A DNA stretch of 64,000 bases, taken from positions 1 through 64,000 of the forward strand of contig DATMGH010000060.1 in assembly GCA_035555675.1 (NCBI GenBank). The letters are read 5' to 3'. The position numbers and the translations under genes were made by a program. This document shows positions 48,369 to 57,309 of the stretch, piece by piece; position 1 is the stretch's first letter, and each line of letters starts with the position of its first letter. Source of the DNA: Solirubrobacter sp035555675. GTDB lineage: Bacteria; Actinomycetota; Thermoleophilia; Solirubrobacterales; Solirubrobacteraceae. The notes under the pieces were generated by a model. It made no database searches. It was not told the DNA's origin and saw only the letters and a program-made list of their open reading frames with translations.

Positions 48369-48372
<4 letters not shown>
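47671..48372 (+). CDS. Gluconate 2-dehydrogenase subunit 3-like protein
   Basis: A 233-residue protein of the gluconate 2-dehydrogenase subunit 3 family, the small partner of GMC-type membrane dehydrogenases. The core is RRFFTRAEFACLCAFCDVVL near residue 70, FVDAKLHAGQLDGFQHVGMP and WTVVMRAVLSAFYAHPWAWNEIGFGG with the ending AYPRGYMRL. In other bacteria this subunit carries a Tat signal and escorts the flavoprotein out of the cell; none is obvious here, since the N-terminus is Arg/Pro-rich without a hydrophobic core. Its stop overlaps the GTG start of the GMC gene, fitting a two-subunit complex. Confidence 0.85.
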
Positions 48373-49964
<1,592 letters not shown>

Positions 49965-49965
49965 G

Positions 49966-50937
49966 ATGGTCGTGGTGGTCACGGGCGCGTCGGGCGGGGT
50001 CGGGCGGGCGGTCGCGCACGCGTTCGCGCGGCGGGGCGCGAGCGTCGGGCTGCTCGCGCGCGGGCGGCCGGGGCTCGAGGCGGCGGCGGACGAGGTGCGC
50101 GCGCTGGGCGGCTCGGCGCTGGCGGTGCCGACCGACGTGGCCGACGCCGACGCGGTCGAGGCCGCGGCGGCCGCCGTCGAAGCGCGGTTCGGGCCGATCG
50201 ACGTCTGGGTCAACGACGCGATGGCGACCGTGTTCGCGCGGGTCGTGGACACGGAGGCCGACGAGCTGCGGCGCGCGACCGAGGTCACCTACCTCGGCAC
50301 CGTTCACGGCACGCTCGCGGCGCTGCGGCGGATGACGGCGCGCGACCGCGGCACGATCGTGCAGGTCGGGTCGGCGCTCGCGTACCGCGCGATCCCGCTG
50401 CAGGCCGCGTACTGCGGCGCGAAGTTCGCGATCCGCGGGTTCACGGACGCGCTGCGCACCGAGCTGCTCGCGGACGGGAGCGCGGTGCGGGTGACGATGG
50501 TCCAGCTGCCGGGGCTCAACACGCCCCAGTTCGACTGGGGCCGCTCCAAGCTGCCGCGGCATCCGCAGCCGGTGCCGCCGATCTACCAGCCGGAGGTCGC
50601 GGCCGAAGCGGTCGTGTGGGCCGCCGCGCATCCGCGCCGCGAGCTGTGGGTCGGCGGGTCGACCGTGTTGACGATCGTGGGCGCGTCGCTGGCGCCGCGG
50701 ATCGCCGACCGCTACCTGGCGCGGACCGGGATCCGCAGCCAGCAGATGGAGGACGTGCCGACCGCGCCCCGGCCGGGGAACCTGTTCGAGCCGGTGCCCG
50801 AGGACGCCGCGACGCACGGGCGGTTCGACTCGCGCGCGACGGGGCGCAGCGTGCAGCTGTGGGCGGCGACGCACCGCCGGATGCTGGCGGCGGCCGGGGT
50901 GGCGGGCGCGGCGGCGGCCGTGCTCGCGCGGCGGTGA
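49966..50937 (+). CDS. Short-chain dehydrogenase/reductase with a C-terminal extension
   Basis: A 323-residue SDR enzyme. The cofactor motif TGASGGVGRAVAHAF starts at residue 6, the catalytic Ser is in VQVGSALAYRAI, and the Tyr/Lys pair in YCGAKFAIRGF. The VND rather than NNAG in VNDAMATVF is a family variant. The C-terminal extension (about 225-323) ends in a hydrophobic helix (LAAAGVAGAAAAVLARR) that could attach it to the membrane. It follows the GMC stop after 1 nt and its own stop overlaps the GH15 GTG, so it is a full member of the operon. Confidence 0.9.
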   Translation: MVVVVTGASGGVGRAVAHAFARRGASVGLLARGRPGLEAAADEVRALGGSALAVPTDVADADAVEAAAAAVEARFGPIDVWVNDAMATVFARVVDTEADELRRATEVTYLGTVHGTLAALRRMTARDRGTIVQVGSALAYRAIPLQAAYCGAKFAIRGFTDALRTELLADGSAVRVTMVQLPGLNTPQFDWGRSKLPRHPQPVPPIYQPEVAAEAVVWAAAHPRRELWVGGSTVLTIVGASLAPRIADRYLARTGIRSQQMEDVPTAPRPGNLFEPVPEDAATHGRFDSRATGRSVQLWAATHRRMLAAAGVAGAAAAVLARR

Positions 50938-52745
50938 CGGTCGCGCCGCACATCCTGCGCGAGTACGCGCTGCTGGCCGATGGGGAGCGGGGCGCGCTGG
51001 TCGGGCCGCGCGGCGAGCTCGTCTGGATGTGCGTCCCGCGCTGGGACTCCGGGGCGGTCTTCTCGGCGCTGCTGGGCGGGCGCGGGCAGTACGCGGTCAC
51101 GCCGCGGGACCGCTGCGTCTGGGGCGGGTTCTACGAGCCCGGCAGCCTGATCTGGAACCACCGCTGGGTGACCGACGCCGGCACGACGGTCGAGTGCCGC
51201 GACGCGCTGGCGCTGCCGGCGCAGCCCGGCTGCGCGGTGCTCCTGCGCCGGGTGCTGGCCGTGGCCGGGCCCGCGCGGGTGCGCGTGCGGCTCGACCCGC
51301 GGGCGGACTTCGACCAGGCGCCGCTGCGCGACCTCGCGCGCGGCGAGGACGGCGTCTGGACCGGCCGCTGCGGCGCGCTGCGGATGCGGTGGGCCGGCGC
51401 GCGCGACGCGGTCCCCGGGCCGGACGGCCTGGTCCTCACGCTGGACCTGCCCGAAGGCGCCGCGCACGACCTCGTGCTCGCACTCGGGGACGACCCCGAT
51501 GAGGCGTGGCAGCCCGAAGCGGGCGGGGCGCTCGGCGGCGCGGCGGGGCAGCGCGGCGCGAGCGCGGCAGCGAGCGGCGAGGCCGGCGCGGCGCGCGGCG
51601 GCGACGCGGACGCGGCGTGGCGGCGCACCGAGGCGGCGTGGCAGGAGCGGGTGCCGCGGCTCGACGCGACCGCGGCCGCGCGCGACGCGCGCCACGCCTA
51701 TGCGGTCATGCAGGGCCTCACGAGCGGCGGCGGGGGCATGGTCGCCGCCGCCACCACCGCGCTGCCGGAGCGCGCGCGGGCGGGGCGCAACTACGACTAT
51801 CGCTTCGTCTGGATCCGCGACCAGTGCTACGCCGGCCAGGCGGTCGCGGCGACCGGGGCGCACCCGCTGCTCGACGAGGCGGTGCGGTTCGTCGGCGAGC
51901 GGCTGCGGGCCGACGGCGACCGGCTGACGCCGGCGTACACGACCGCCGGCGAGCCGGTGCCCGGCGAGCGGCGGCTCGCGCTGCCGGGCTACCCGGGCGG
52001 CGCCGCGGTCGTGGGCAACCGCGTCCGCTCGCAGTTCCAGCTCGACGTGCACGGTGAGGCGCTGCTGCTGTTCGCCGCCGCCGGGCGCCACGATCACCTC
52101 GAGCCGGACGCCTGGCGAGCGGCCGAAGCGGCGGCGGACGCGGTCGAGCGCCGGTGGCGCGAACCGGACGCCGGCGTCTGGGAGCTCGACCCGGCGCACT
52201 GGACGCACAGCCGGCTGATCTGCGCGGCCGGGCTGCGGCGCATCGGCGCCTACAGCCCGCGGCGCGCGCAGGCGGAGCGCTGGACGGCGCTCGCCGACGC
52301 GCTCGTCGCCGCGGCCGCGGTGCATCCCTCCGGGCGCTGGCAGCGCACGGACAGCGATCCGCGCGTGGACGCGGCGCTGCTCTCCCCCGCGCTGCGCGGC
52401 GCCGTGCCCGCGGACGACCCGCGCGCGGTGGCGACGCTGCGGGCCGTCCTCGCCGAGCTGACCGAGGACGGCTACGCCTACCGCTACCGCGCGGACGAAC
52501 GGCCGCTCGGCGCGGCCGAGGGCGCGTTCCTGCTGTGCGGCTTCTGGGTGGCGCTCGCCCTGCACCGCCTGGGCGACCACGTCGCCGCCGCGCGCTGGTT
52601 CGAGCGCAACCGGGCCGCGTGCGGCTCGCCCGGCCTGCTCTCGGAGGAGTACGACGTCCGCCGCCGGCAGCTGCGCGGCAACCTGCCGCAGGCGTTCGTG
52701 CACGCGCTGATGCTCGAGTGCGCGGCGGCGCTCGCCGTGCGCTGA
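50934..52745 (+). CDS. Glycoside hydrolase family 15 (glucoamylase/trehalase-like)
   Basis: A 603-residue cytoplasmic GH15 enzyme. An N-terminal beta-sandwich (about 1-200) is followed by the (alpha/alpha)6 barrel. Motifs are RNYDYRFVWIRDQCYAGQA near residue 285, VWELDPAHWTHSRLICAAG, and the catalytic pair regions LGAAEGAFLLCGFW and GLLSEEYDVRRRQLRGNLPQ with Glu in each. Family members release glucose from alpha-glucans or trehalose. A disordered Gly/Ala/Arg insert lies at about 195-225. GTG 50934 overlaps the SDR stop. Within the operon it would supply glucose to the GMC dehydrogenase. Confidence 0.92.
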   Translation: MTVAPHILREYALLADGERGALVGPRGELVWMCVPRWDSGAVFSALLGGRGQYAVTPRDRCVWGGFYEPGSLIWNHRWVTDAGTTVECRDALALPAQPGCAVLLRRVLAVAGPARVRVRLDPRADFDQAPLRDLARGEDGVWTGRCGALRMRWAGARDAVPGPDGLVLTLDLPEGAAHDLVLALGDDPDEAWQPEAGGALGGAAGQRGASAAASGEAGAARGGDADAAWRRTEAAWQERVPRLDATAAARDARHAYAVMQGLTSGGGGMVAAATTALPERARAGRNYDYRFVWIRDQCYAGQAVAATGAHPLLDEAVRFVGERLRADGDRLTPAYTTAGEPVPGERRLALPGYPGGAAVVGNRVRSQFQLDVHGEALLLFAAAGRHDHLEPDAWRAAEAAADAVERRWREPDAGVWELDPAHWTHSRLICAAGLRRIGAYSPRRAQAERWTALADALVAAAAVHPSGRWQRTDSDPRVDAALLSPALRGAVPADDPRAVATLRAVLAELTEDGYAYRYRADERPLGAAEGAFLLCGFWVALALHRLGDHVAAARWFERNRAACGSPGLLSEEYDVRRRQLRGNLPQAFVHALMLECAAALAVR

Positions 52746-52763
52746 TGTGCTTGGCTGCGCCCC

Positions 52764-54386
52764 GTGGAAGGGCTGCAGCTGATCCTGGTGATCGTCGGCG
52801 CGATCGTCGTCACCGCGTACGCGCACCGGCGCGACCTGCAGCCGCCGCTGGTGATCACGGTCGTCGGCCTGGCGGCCTCGTTCGTCCCCGGCGTGTCCGG
52901 CTTCCAGCTCGACAGCGACATCATCCTCGGCGTCGTCCTGCCGCCGCTGCTGTACTCCGCGGCGCAGGGGTTCGCGCTGCCCTCGTTCATCCGCCAGCTG
53001 CGGGCGATCCTCGTCCTCGGCGTCGGCCTCGTGATCGCCACGGCGTTCGCGGTCGCGGGGGTCGGCGCGCTCGCGGTCGGCGGCCTCACGTTCTCGACCG
53101 CGCTCGTGCTCGGCGCGGTCGTCGCGCCCCCGGACGCGGTCAGCGCGGTCGCGATCGGCCGCTCGCTCGGCCTGCGCCGGCGCGTGCTCTCCGTGCTCAC
53201 CGGCGAGAGCCTGGTCAACGACGCCGCCGCCCTGACGCTGTTCACGGTCGCGGTGGCGTCGATCACCGGCGAGCACACGCTCGTCGACAGCCCCGTGCTG
53301 CTGTTCCTCTACAGCGCCGCGGTCGGGATCGCGAGCGGCGTCGCGCTCGCGATCGTCGCGCTCAACGTCCGCCGCCACCTGCGCAACGCGGGCCTGGAGA
53401 CCGTGCTCGGCCTGGTCGTCCCGTTCGCCGCGTACCTGCTGGCCGAGTCGCTGGAGGCGTCCGGCGTGCTCGCCGTCGTCGCGGCGGGCTTCTTGGTCGG
53501 CACGCTGTCGGTCCGCTTCGACTACGAGACGCGCCTGCAGGAGCGCAACGTGTGGGCCGCGCTCGACGTGCTGCTGGAAGCGTTCGTGTTCGCCTACATG
53601 GGCCTGCAGCTGCGGTTCGTGGTCGCCGACCTCACCAGCTGGAGCGTCCTCGGCGGTGGCCTGCTGGTGCTCGCGACCGTGCTCCTGATCCGCCCGCTGG
53701 TGCTCTTCTTGACGCTCGGCGCCGGGCTGGTGGTCGAGGACCGGCCGGACGACCCCGGCGTCGTGCGCATGACGCGCCGGCTCGCGGAGATCAACGAGCG
53801 GCTCGCCGCCCGCGGGCGCCGGCCCGCCCGGCCGGCGCAGCCGCTGACCTGGCGCGAAGCGCTCGTGATCTCCTGGACCGGCATGCGCGGCGTCGTCACC
53901 GTCGCGGCCGCCGCGGCCGTCCCGGCCGCGCTTCCGGGGCGCCCGGAGATCCAGGCGATCGCGTACCTGGTCGCGGTCGCCACGCTCGTCCTGCAGGGCG
54001 CGACGCTGCCGTGGCTGATCGCCCGCCTGAACGTGCGCGACCCCGCGGAGGACCGCGTGGTCGAGGCCCAGCAGCGGGACGTCGCCGCCGCCGCCCGGGA
54101 GGCCGCGACCGGGGTGATGAAGGCGTTCGCGGACGACCCGCCGCCCGGCGTCAGCGCGGACTTCATCCGCCGCGCGTCCGAGCGCCAGGAGGTCGCCGTC
54201 GCCGAGCGGGCCGCACTCGGGACGGCGATGGGGCAGCTCACGCGCGACGTCATCGCCGCCCAGCGGCAGGCCATCATCGGCGGCCTGCGCGACGGGACGC
54301 TCGACGCTGACGCCGTGCGCGAGTACCTCGAGCAGCTCGACTACCAGGAGGCCGCGCTGGCCTCCCGGCTGGGCGGGCGGCTCTAG
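52764..54386 (+). CDS. CPA1-type cation/proton antiporter
   Basis: A 540-residue Na+/H+ antiporter with about twelve hydrophobic segments up to residue 430 and a soluble C-terminal tail of about 110 residues. Core motifs are LGVVLPPLLYSAAQG, LGAVVAPPDAVSAVAIGRSL, the ion-binding ESLVNDAAALTLF (Asn-Asp) and WTGMRGVVTVAAA near residue 375. GTG 52764 starts 18 nt after the GH15 stop, so it is probably the last gene of the operon. It exports Na+ or K+ in exchange for protons and could balance acid produced by sugar oxidation. Confidence 0.92.
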   Translation: MEGLQLILVIVGAIVVTAYAHRRDLQPPLVITVVGLAASFVPGVSGFQLDSDIILGVVLPPLLYSAAQGFALPSFIRQLRAILVLGVGLVIATAFAVAGVGALAVGGLTFSTALVLGAVVAPPDAVSAVAIGRSLGLRRRVLSVLTGESLVNDAAALTLFTVAVASITGEHTLVDSPVLLFLYSAAVGIASGVALAIVALNVRRHLRNAGLETVLGLVVPFAAYLLAESLEASGVLAVVAAGFLVGTLSVRFDYETRLQERNVWAALDVLLEAFVFAYMGLQLRFVVADLTSWSVLGGGLLVLATVLLIRPLVLFLTLGAGLVVEDRPDDPGVVRMTRRLAEINERLAARGRRPARPAQPLTWREALVISWTGMRGVVTVAAAAAVPAALPGRPEIQAIAYLVAVATLVLQGATLPWLIARLNVRDPAEDRVVEAQQRDVAAAAREAATGVMKAFADDPPPGVSADFIRRASERQEVAVAERAALGTAMGQLTRDVIAAQRQAIIGGLRDGTLDADAVREYLEQLDYQEAALASRLGGRL

Positions 54387-54502
54387 TAGTGCTCTGGTGG
54401 GTTGTGGAGCGCGCTGCCGGTGAGAGCGGCGGGCATCGAGGGGGGAGGGGTCGGTGCTCGGTCCGGGGCCGTCTGGCCGCCGGTGTGCGCTCGGCTCGCC
54501 GA

Positions 54503-54698
54503 CCGACAGCTACGGGCTGACACGGACACCCCCGGCCGGGTTGAGCTGCCGTGATCGGCGTACGCGAGCGATCGACCGTGCGCGATGGGGGGTGTGGCCG
54601 CTCGGTCGCCTGTCAGGCGAGTTTCCGGACACACCCCCACCAACGCGTACCTCGACGGTGTCCCGAGACCGGGCCGCGAGGGTGCACCACGGCTAGAC
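54503..54698 (+). repeat. Dispersed non-coding repeat, copy B
   Basis: Bases 54503-54698 match copy A (31-173 plus 260-310) in the same orientation, but without the 86-bp segment that separates the two blocks in A. The 15-bp palindrome TCGCCTGTCAGGCGA is conserved at 54606-54620. It lies in a 337-bp gene-free gap between the antiporter stop and the convergent membrane-protein gene. The left part of the gap (54387-54502) and 54699-54723 show nothing recognisable. Confidence 0.8.
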
Positions 54699-54723
54699 AC
54701 CACGGCGACCGCGGCAGACCGAC

Positions 54724-55212
54724 CTAGGCCAACCAGCGGTTGCTGCTGTACGGCGGCAGCGTCCGCACCAGCATCAGGATGATCACCGTGGCCCCGAAGT
54801 AGCCGTACAGGCTCGCGACCGACTCGTGCTGCGCGGTCGCCGTCTGGCCGAACGCCAGCACGCCGAACACCAGCATCGCCATCGCCAGCGACGTCAGCAG
54901 GAACGGCTTGCGCCGCGACGGGCGGAACTCCATCGTCGCGAGGCTGGCGACGATCAGCGCGAACACGCAGAACTCGAGGACGATGATGATCACCCACGAG
55001 ACCGCGGAGCCGGGGATCGTGCCGATGAACGTCGCGTCGAACTGCTTGCGCAGCGGCGGCGGGATCTTGAAGTTCCCGTCGACCGCCTTCTCCCAGAAGC
55101 CATAGAAGAAGAGGCCTCCGATCATCACGTACAGGCCGATCATCACGAACAGGTACGCGACCTTGTCGAACGGGCTCGCCTCGACGGAGGCGGCGGGCTG
55201 CTCAGTCACCAT
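54724..55212 (-). CDS. Four-helix membrane protein of unknown function
   Basis: A 162-residue integral membrane protein. Four hydrophobic helices are seen at about 20-40 (YLFVMIGLYVMIGGLFFYGF), 70-92 (AVSWVIIIVLEFCVFALIV), 105-122 and 130-150. A polar loop between helices 1 and 2 contains FKIPPPLRKQFDATFIGTIP. I do not recognise a characterised family. ATG 55212 is 6 nt after a TAGTTT box, supporting this start and a leaderless transcript. It converges on the gap that holds repeat copy B. Confidence 0.75.
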   Translation of the reverse strand: MVTEQPAASVEASPFDKVAYLFVMIGLYVMIGGLFFYGFWEKAVDGNFKIPPPLRKQFDATFIGTIPGSAVSWVIIIVLEFCVFALIVASLATMEFRPSRRKPFLLTSLAMAMLVFGVLAFGQTATAQHESVASLYGYFGATVIILMLVRTLPPYSSNRWLA

Positions 55213-55261
55213 GCGCGGAAACTAACCCACCGGCCGGACCGCTGGATCCGTAGAAATCGCC

Positions 55262-55735
55262 CTATTCCCGGTGGATCGTGCGCAGTCCGCGTCCGGGCGT
55301 CCAGACGTCGATGATCAGGCCCGTCTTGGTCTCGTTGACGCGCACGGTCGAGACCTCGGTGAGGTCGAGCCGGAACAGGTGCGACGGGCCGTTGGCGCCC
55401 GCCTCCCCGTTGCGTTCGCGGACCTCGACGGGATCGAGGATCTCGACCGCGACGCCGGCCAGCTTCGCGTCCCCCGCCCAGTCGTCGTCGGGCTCGCCGG
55501 AGCCCGAGTGCAGCGCGAAGCGCCCGTCGCGCTGGAGGTCGTGCGCCTTGAGCGCCTGCCACATCGACCCGATCCACAGCTCGCCGTCCTGGAGCTGGGT
55601 CTCGGTGCCGGAGATGCGCGGCGAGCCGTCGGCGCGCAGCGTGGCGATCGTCTTGTGCGTGTAGGCGTCGAGCCGGTCGCGCACGCGCTCGGCGAGCGCG
55701 GGCGCGGCGGCGGCGAACGCAGACCAGGAAGCCAT
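55262..55735 (-). CDS. Pyridoxamine 5'-phosphate oxidase-like (split beta-barrel) protein
   Basis: A 157-residue FMN- or F420-binding split-barrel protein. The start of the barrel is RLDAYTHKTIATLRADGSPR, then LWIGSMWQALKAHDLQRDGR and FALHSGSGEPDDDWAGDAKL. These follow the general-stress/F420-type pyridoxamine oxidase family pattern. ATG 55735 is used; the open frame extends far upstream but only as a shadow of the AraC-type gene. It diverges from that regulator (start 55820), which may control it. Reaction unknown. Confidence 0.85.
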   Translation of the reverse strand: MASWSAFAAAAPALAERVRDRLDAYTHKTIATLRADGSPRISGTETQLQDGELWIGSMWQALKAHDLQRDGRFALHSGSGEPDDDWAGDAKLAGVAVEILDPVEVRERNGEAGANGPSHLFRLDLTEVSTVRVNETKTGLIIDVWTPGRGLRTIHRE

Positions 55736-55819
55736 GGCGACGCACCGTGGCGCACGGGCGCGGCCGCGTCCAGCGAGACGTCGAAATCGATCAAGTGGGA
55801 GCGCGTCACCATTGGGCGC

Positions 55820-56698
55820 GTGGCCGACCGCCTGCGCGAACTGCTCGACCTCGTCCTCGCGTCGCTCGACGAGCCCGCGGACGGCGCGGCGCTGGCGCGC
55901 CGTGCGCACTTCTCGCGCGACCACCTCGACCGGCTGCTGGCGGCCGCGACGGGCGAGTCGCCGGTCGCCCTGCGCCGCCGGCTGCTGCTCGAGCGCGCCG
56001 CGCACCGGTTGCGCGAGGGCGCGCCCATCGACGAGACCGCGGCCGCCGCCGGCTACGGCTCCCCCGCCGCGTTCTCGCGCGCGTTCGCCCGCGCCTTCGG
56101 CGCGCCGCCGAGCCGCTACGCCGGCCCGGTCGAGCTGGCCGCGCCGAACGGCATCCACTTCCACCCGCCCGCGGGCCTGCTGATCCCGGGACCGACGCGC
56201 TCCACCGACCTCACGGACCGGCTCGTCGGCCACCATCTCGATCGCACGCGCACGCTGCTGGCGATCGCGGCCGCGCTCCCGCCGGAGGACCTCGAGCGCG
56301 AGCTGCGCCCCGGCCTGCACGTCACGTGGTTCGAAGGCCACGAGCCCAGCGCCCAGCTGATGTGCGAGCGGCTCGTGTTCACGCTCGAGGTCTGGGTCGC
56401 CGCGATGGCGGGCGAGGCGCCGCCGCGCGGCACCGGGCCGCTGCTGCCGCGCTTCGAGCGCGCGGCGCGCGCGTTCGAGCGGCTGGCGAAGCGCATCCGC
56501 GACCGCGCCGGCTTCGACGACGCGTTCGTCGACGCGCTGTGCGAGCCGCCCCAGTCGTTCACCTACGGCGGCGTGCTCGCGCACGTGCTCAGCTACGGCG
56601 CGGTCCGGCGCGAGACGCTGGCCGGCGTCCTGCGCGAGCTCGGCGCCGACGTCCCGCCGGGCGACCCGATCCTCTGGGAGGCCGAGCGGCGGGCCTGA
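55820..56698 (+). CDS. AraC-type HTH fused to a DinB-like domain
   Basis: About 292 residues from GTG 55820; the start is uncertain because no ribosome site is close. Residues about 15-105 are an AraC-type double helix-turn-helix (FSRDHLDRLLAAATGESPVA, then IDETAAAAGYGSPAAFSRAF and GAPPSRYAGP). Residues about 130-290 resemble a DinB/YfiT four-helix bundle (LVGHHLDRTRTLLAIAAALP, FTYGGVLAHVLSYGAVRRET with a conserved His). DinB domains often bind metal and act as thiol-dependent transferases. A DNA-binding domain joined to one suggests a sensor-regulator. It diverges from the split-barrel oxidase gene. Confidence 0.85.
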   Translation: MADRLRELLDLVLASLDEPADGAALARRAHFSRDHLDRLLAAATGESPVALRRRLLLERAAHRLREGAPIDETAAAAGYGSPAAFSRAFARAFGAPPSRYAGPVELAAPNGIHFHPPAGLLIPGPTRSTDLTDRLVGHHLDRTRTLLAIAAALPPEDLERELRPGLHVTWFEGHEPSAQLMCERLVFTLEVWVAAMAGEAPPRGTGPLLPRFERAARAFERLAKRIRDRAGFDDAFVDALCEPPQSFTYGGVLAHVLSYGAVRRETLAGVLRELGADVPPGDPILWEAERRA

Positions 56699-56701
56699 GC
56701 G

Positions 56702-57151
56702 TCAGTACTGCGGGCCCCAGCGCATCGGGCGATGGTGCGCGCGCCGGCGGCGCGCCGTCGCCACGATCAGCAGCGCGACCAGCAGGATCGGGCCGAGCAC
56801 GAAGCTGAGCGCGAACACGGTCGCGATCAGCGCGACGCCGAGCGCCAGCACGACGCCGACGGCCGGGACGCCGACGAGCAGCAGCGCGCACACGCCCGCG
56901 ACGATCACCCCCGGGTGCGGGCCGCGACGCACCGGCCGGGGCGGAGCGGGCCGCGGCGCCGGGGCGCGCCCGCGGCGCGGGAGGTCGGCGATCAGGCGCT
57001 CGAGGTCGCCGACCGTGACGGCCGCGTAGGCCTGCCCGATGCGCTCCTCGAGCTCCTCGTCGTCGAGCCGCCCGAGCAGCGCGTGCTCGCGCAGGAAGGC
57101 CACCACGCGTTCGCGTTCGGCGTCGGACGCACGGAGCTCGGAGTACGTCAT
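56702..57151 (-). CDS. DUF1707 domain membrane protein
   Basis: A 149-residue actinobacterial protein. The N-terminal DUF1707 domain (LRASDAERERVVAFLREHAL, then RLDDEELEERIGQAYAAVTV and LIADLP) covers residues 4-60 and is followed by an Arg/Pro linker and two hydrophobic helices (VIVAGVCALLLVGVPAVGVV and ATVFALSFVLGPILLVALLI). I choose ATG 57151 because the DUF1707 motif normally starts right at the N-terminus; the frame extends to 57187. Function unknown; such proteins are often membrane-associated and possibly regulatory. It converges on the AraC-type gene with a 3-bp gap. Confidence 0.87.
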   Translation of the reverse strand: MTYSELRASDAERERVVAFLREHALLGRLDDEELEERIGQAYAAVTVGDLERLIADLPRRGRAPAPRPAPPRPVRRGPHPGVIVAGVCALLLVGVPAVGVVLALGVALIATVFALSFVLGPILLVALLIVATARRRRAHHRPMRWGPQY

Positions 57152-57309
57152 GCCGTCCAGTGTGGGCGTTCGGATGCGCGAATGCAAGGCGAACGGACAA
57201 GTCTCCGGTTAGCCCCACCCGCTCAGCGTTGATTCATCTCCACGGCCACCGCGCCCGGTCGGCGAAGCCTGTGGGGTAGTTTTCTCACCCACCTTACGGG
57301 GAGGGAGCT

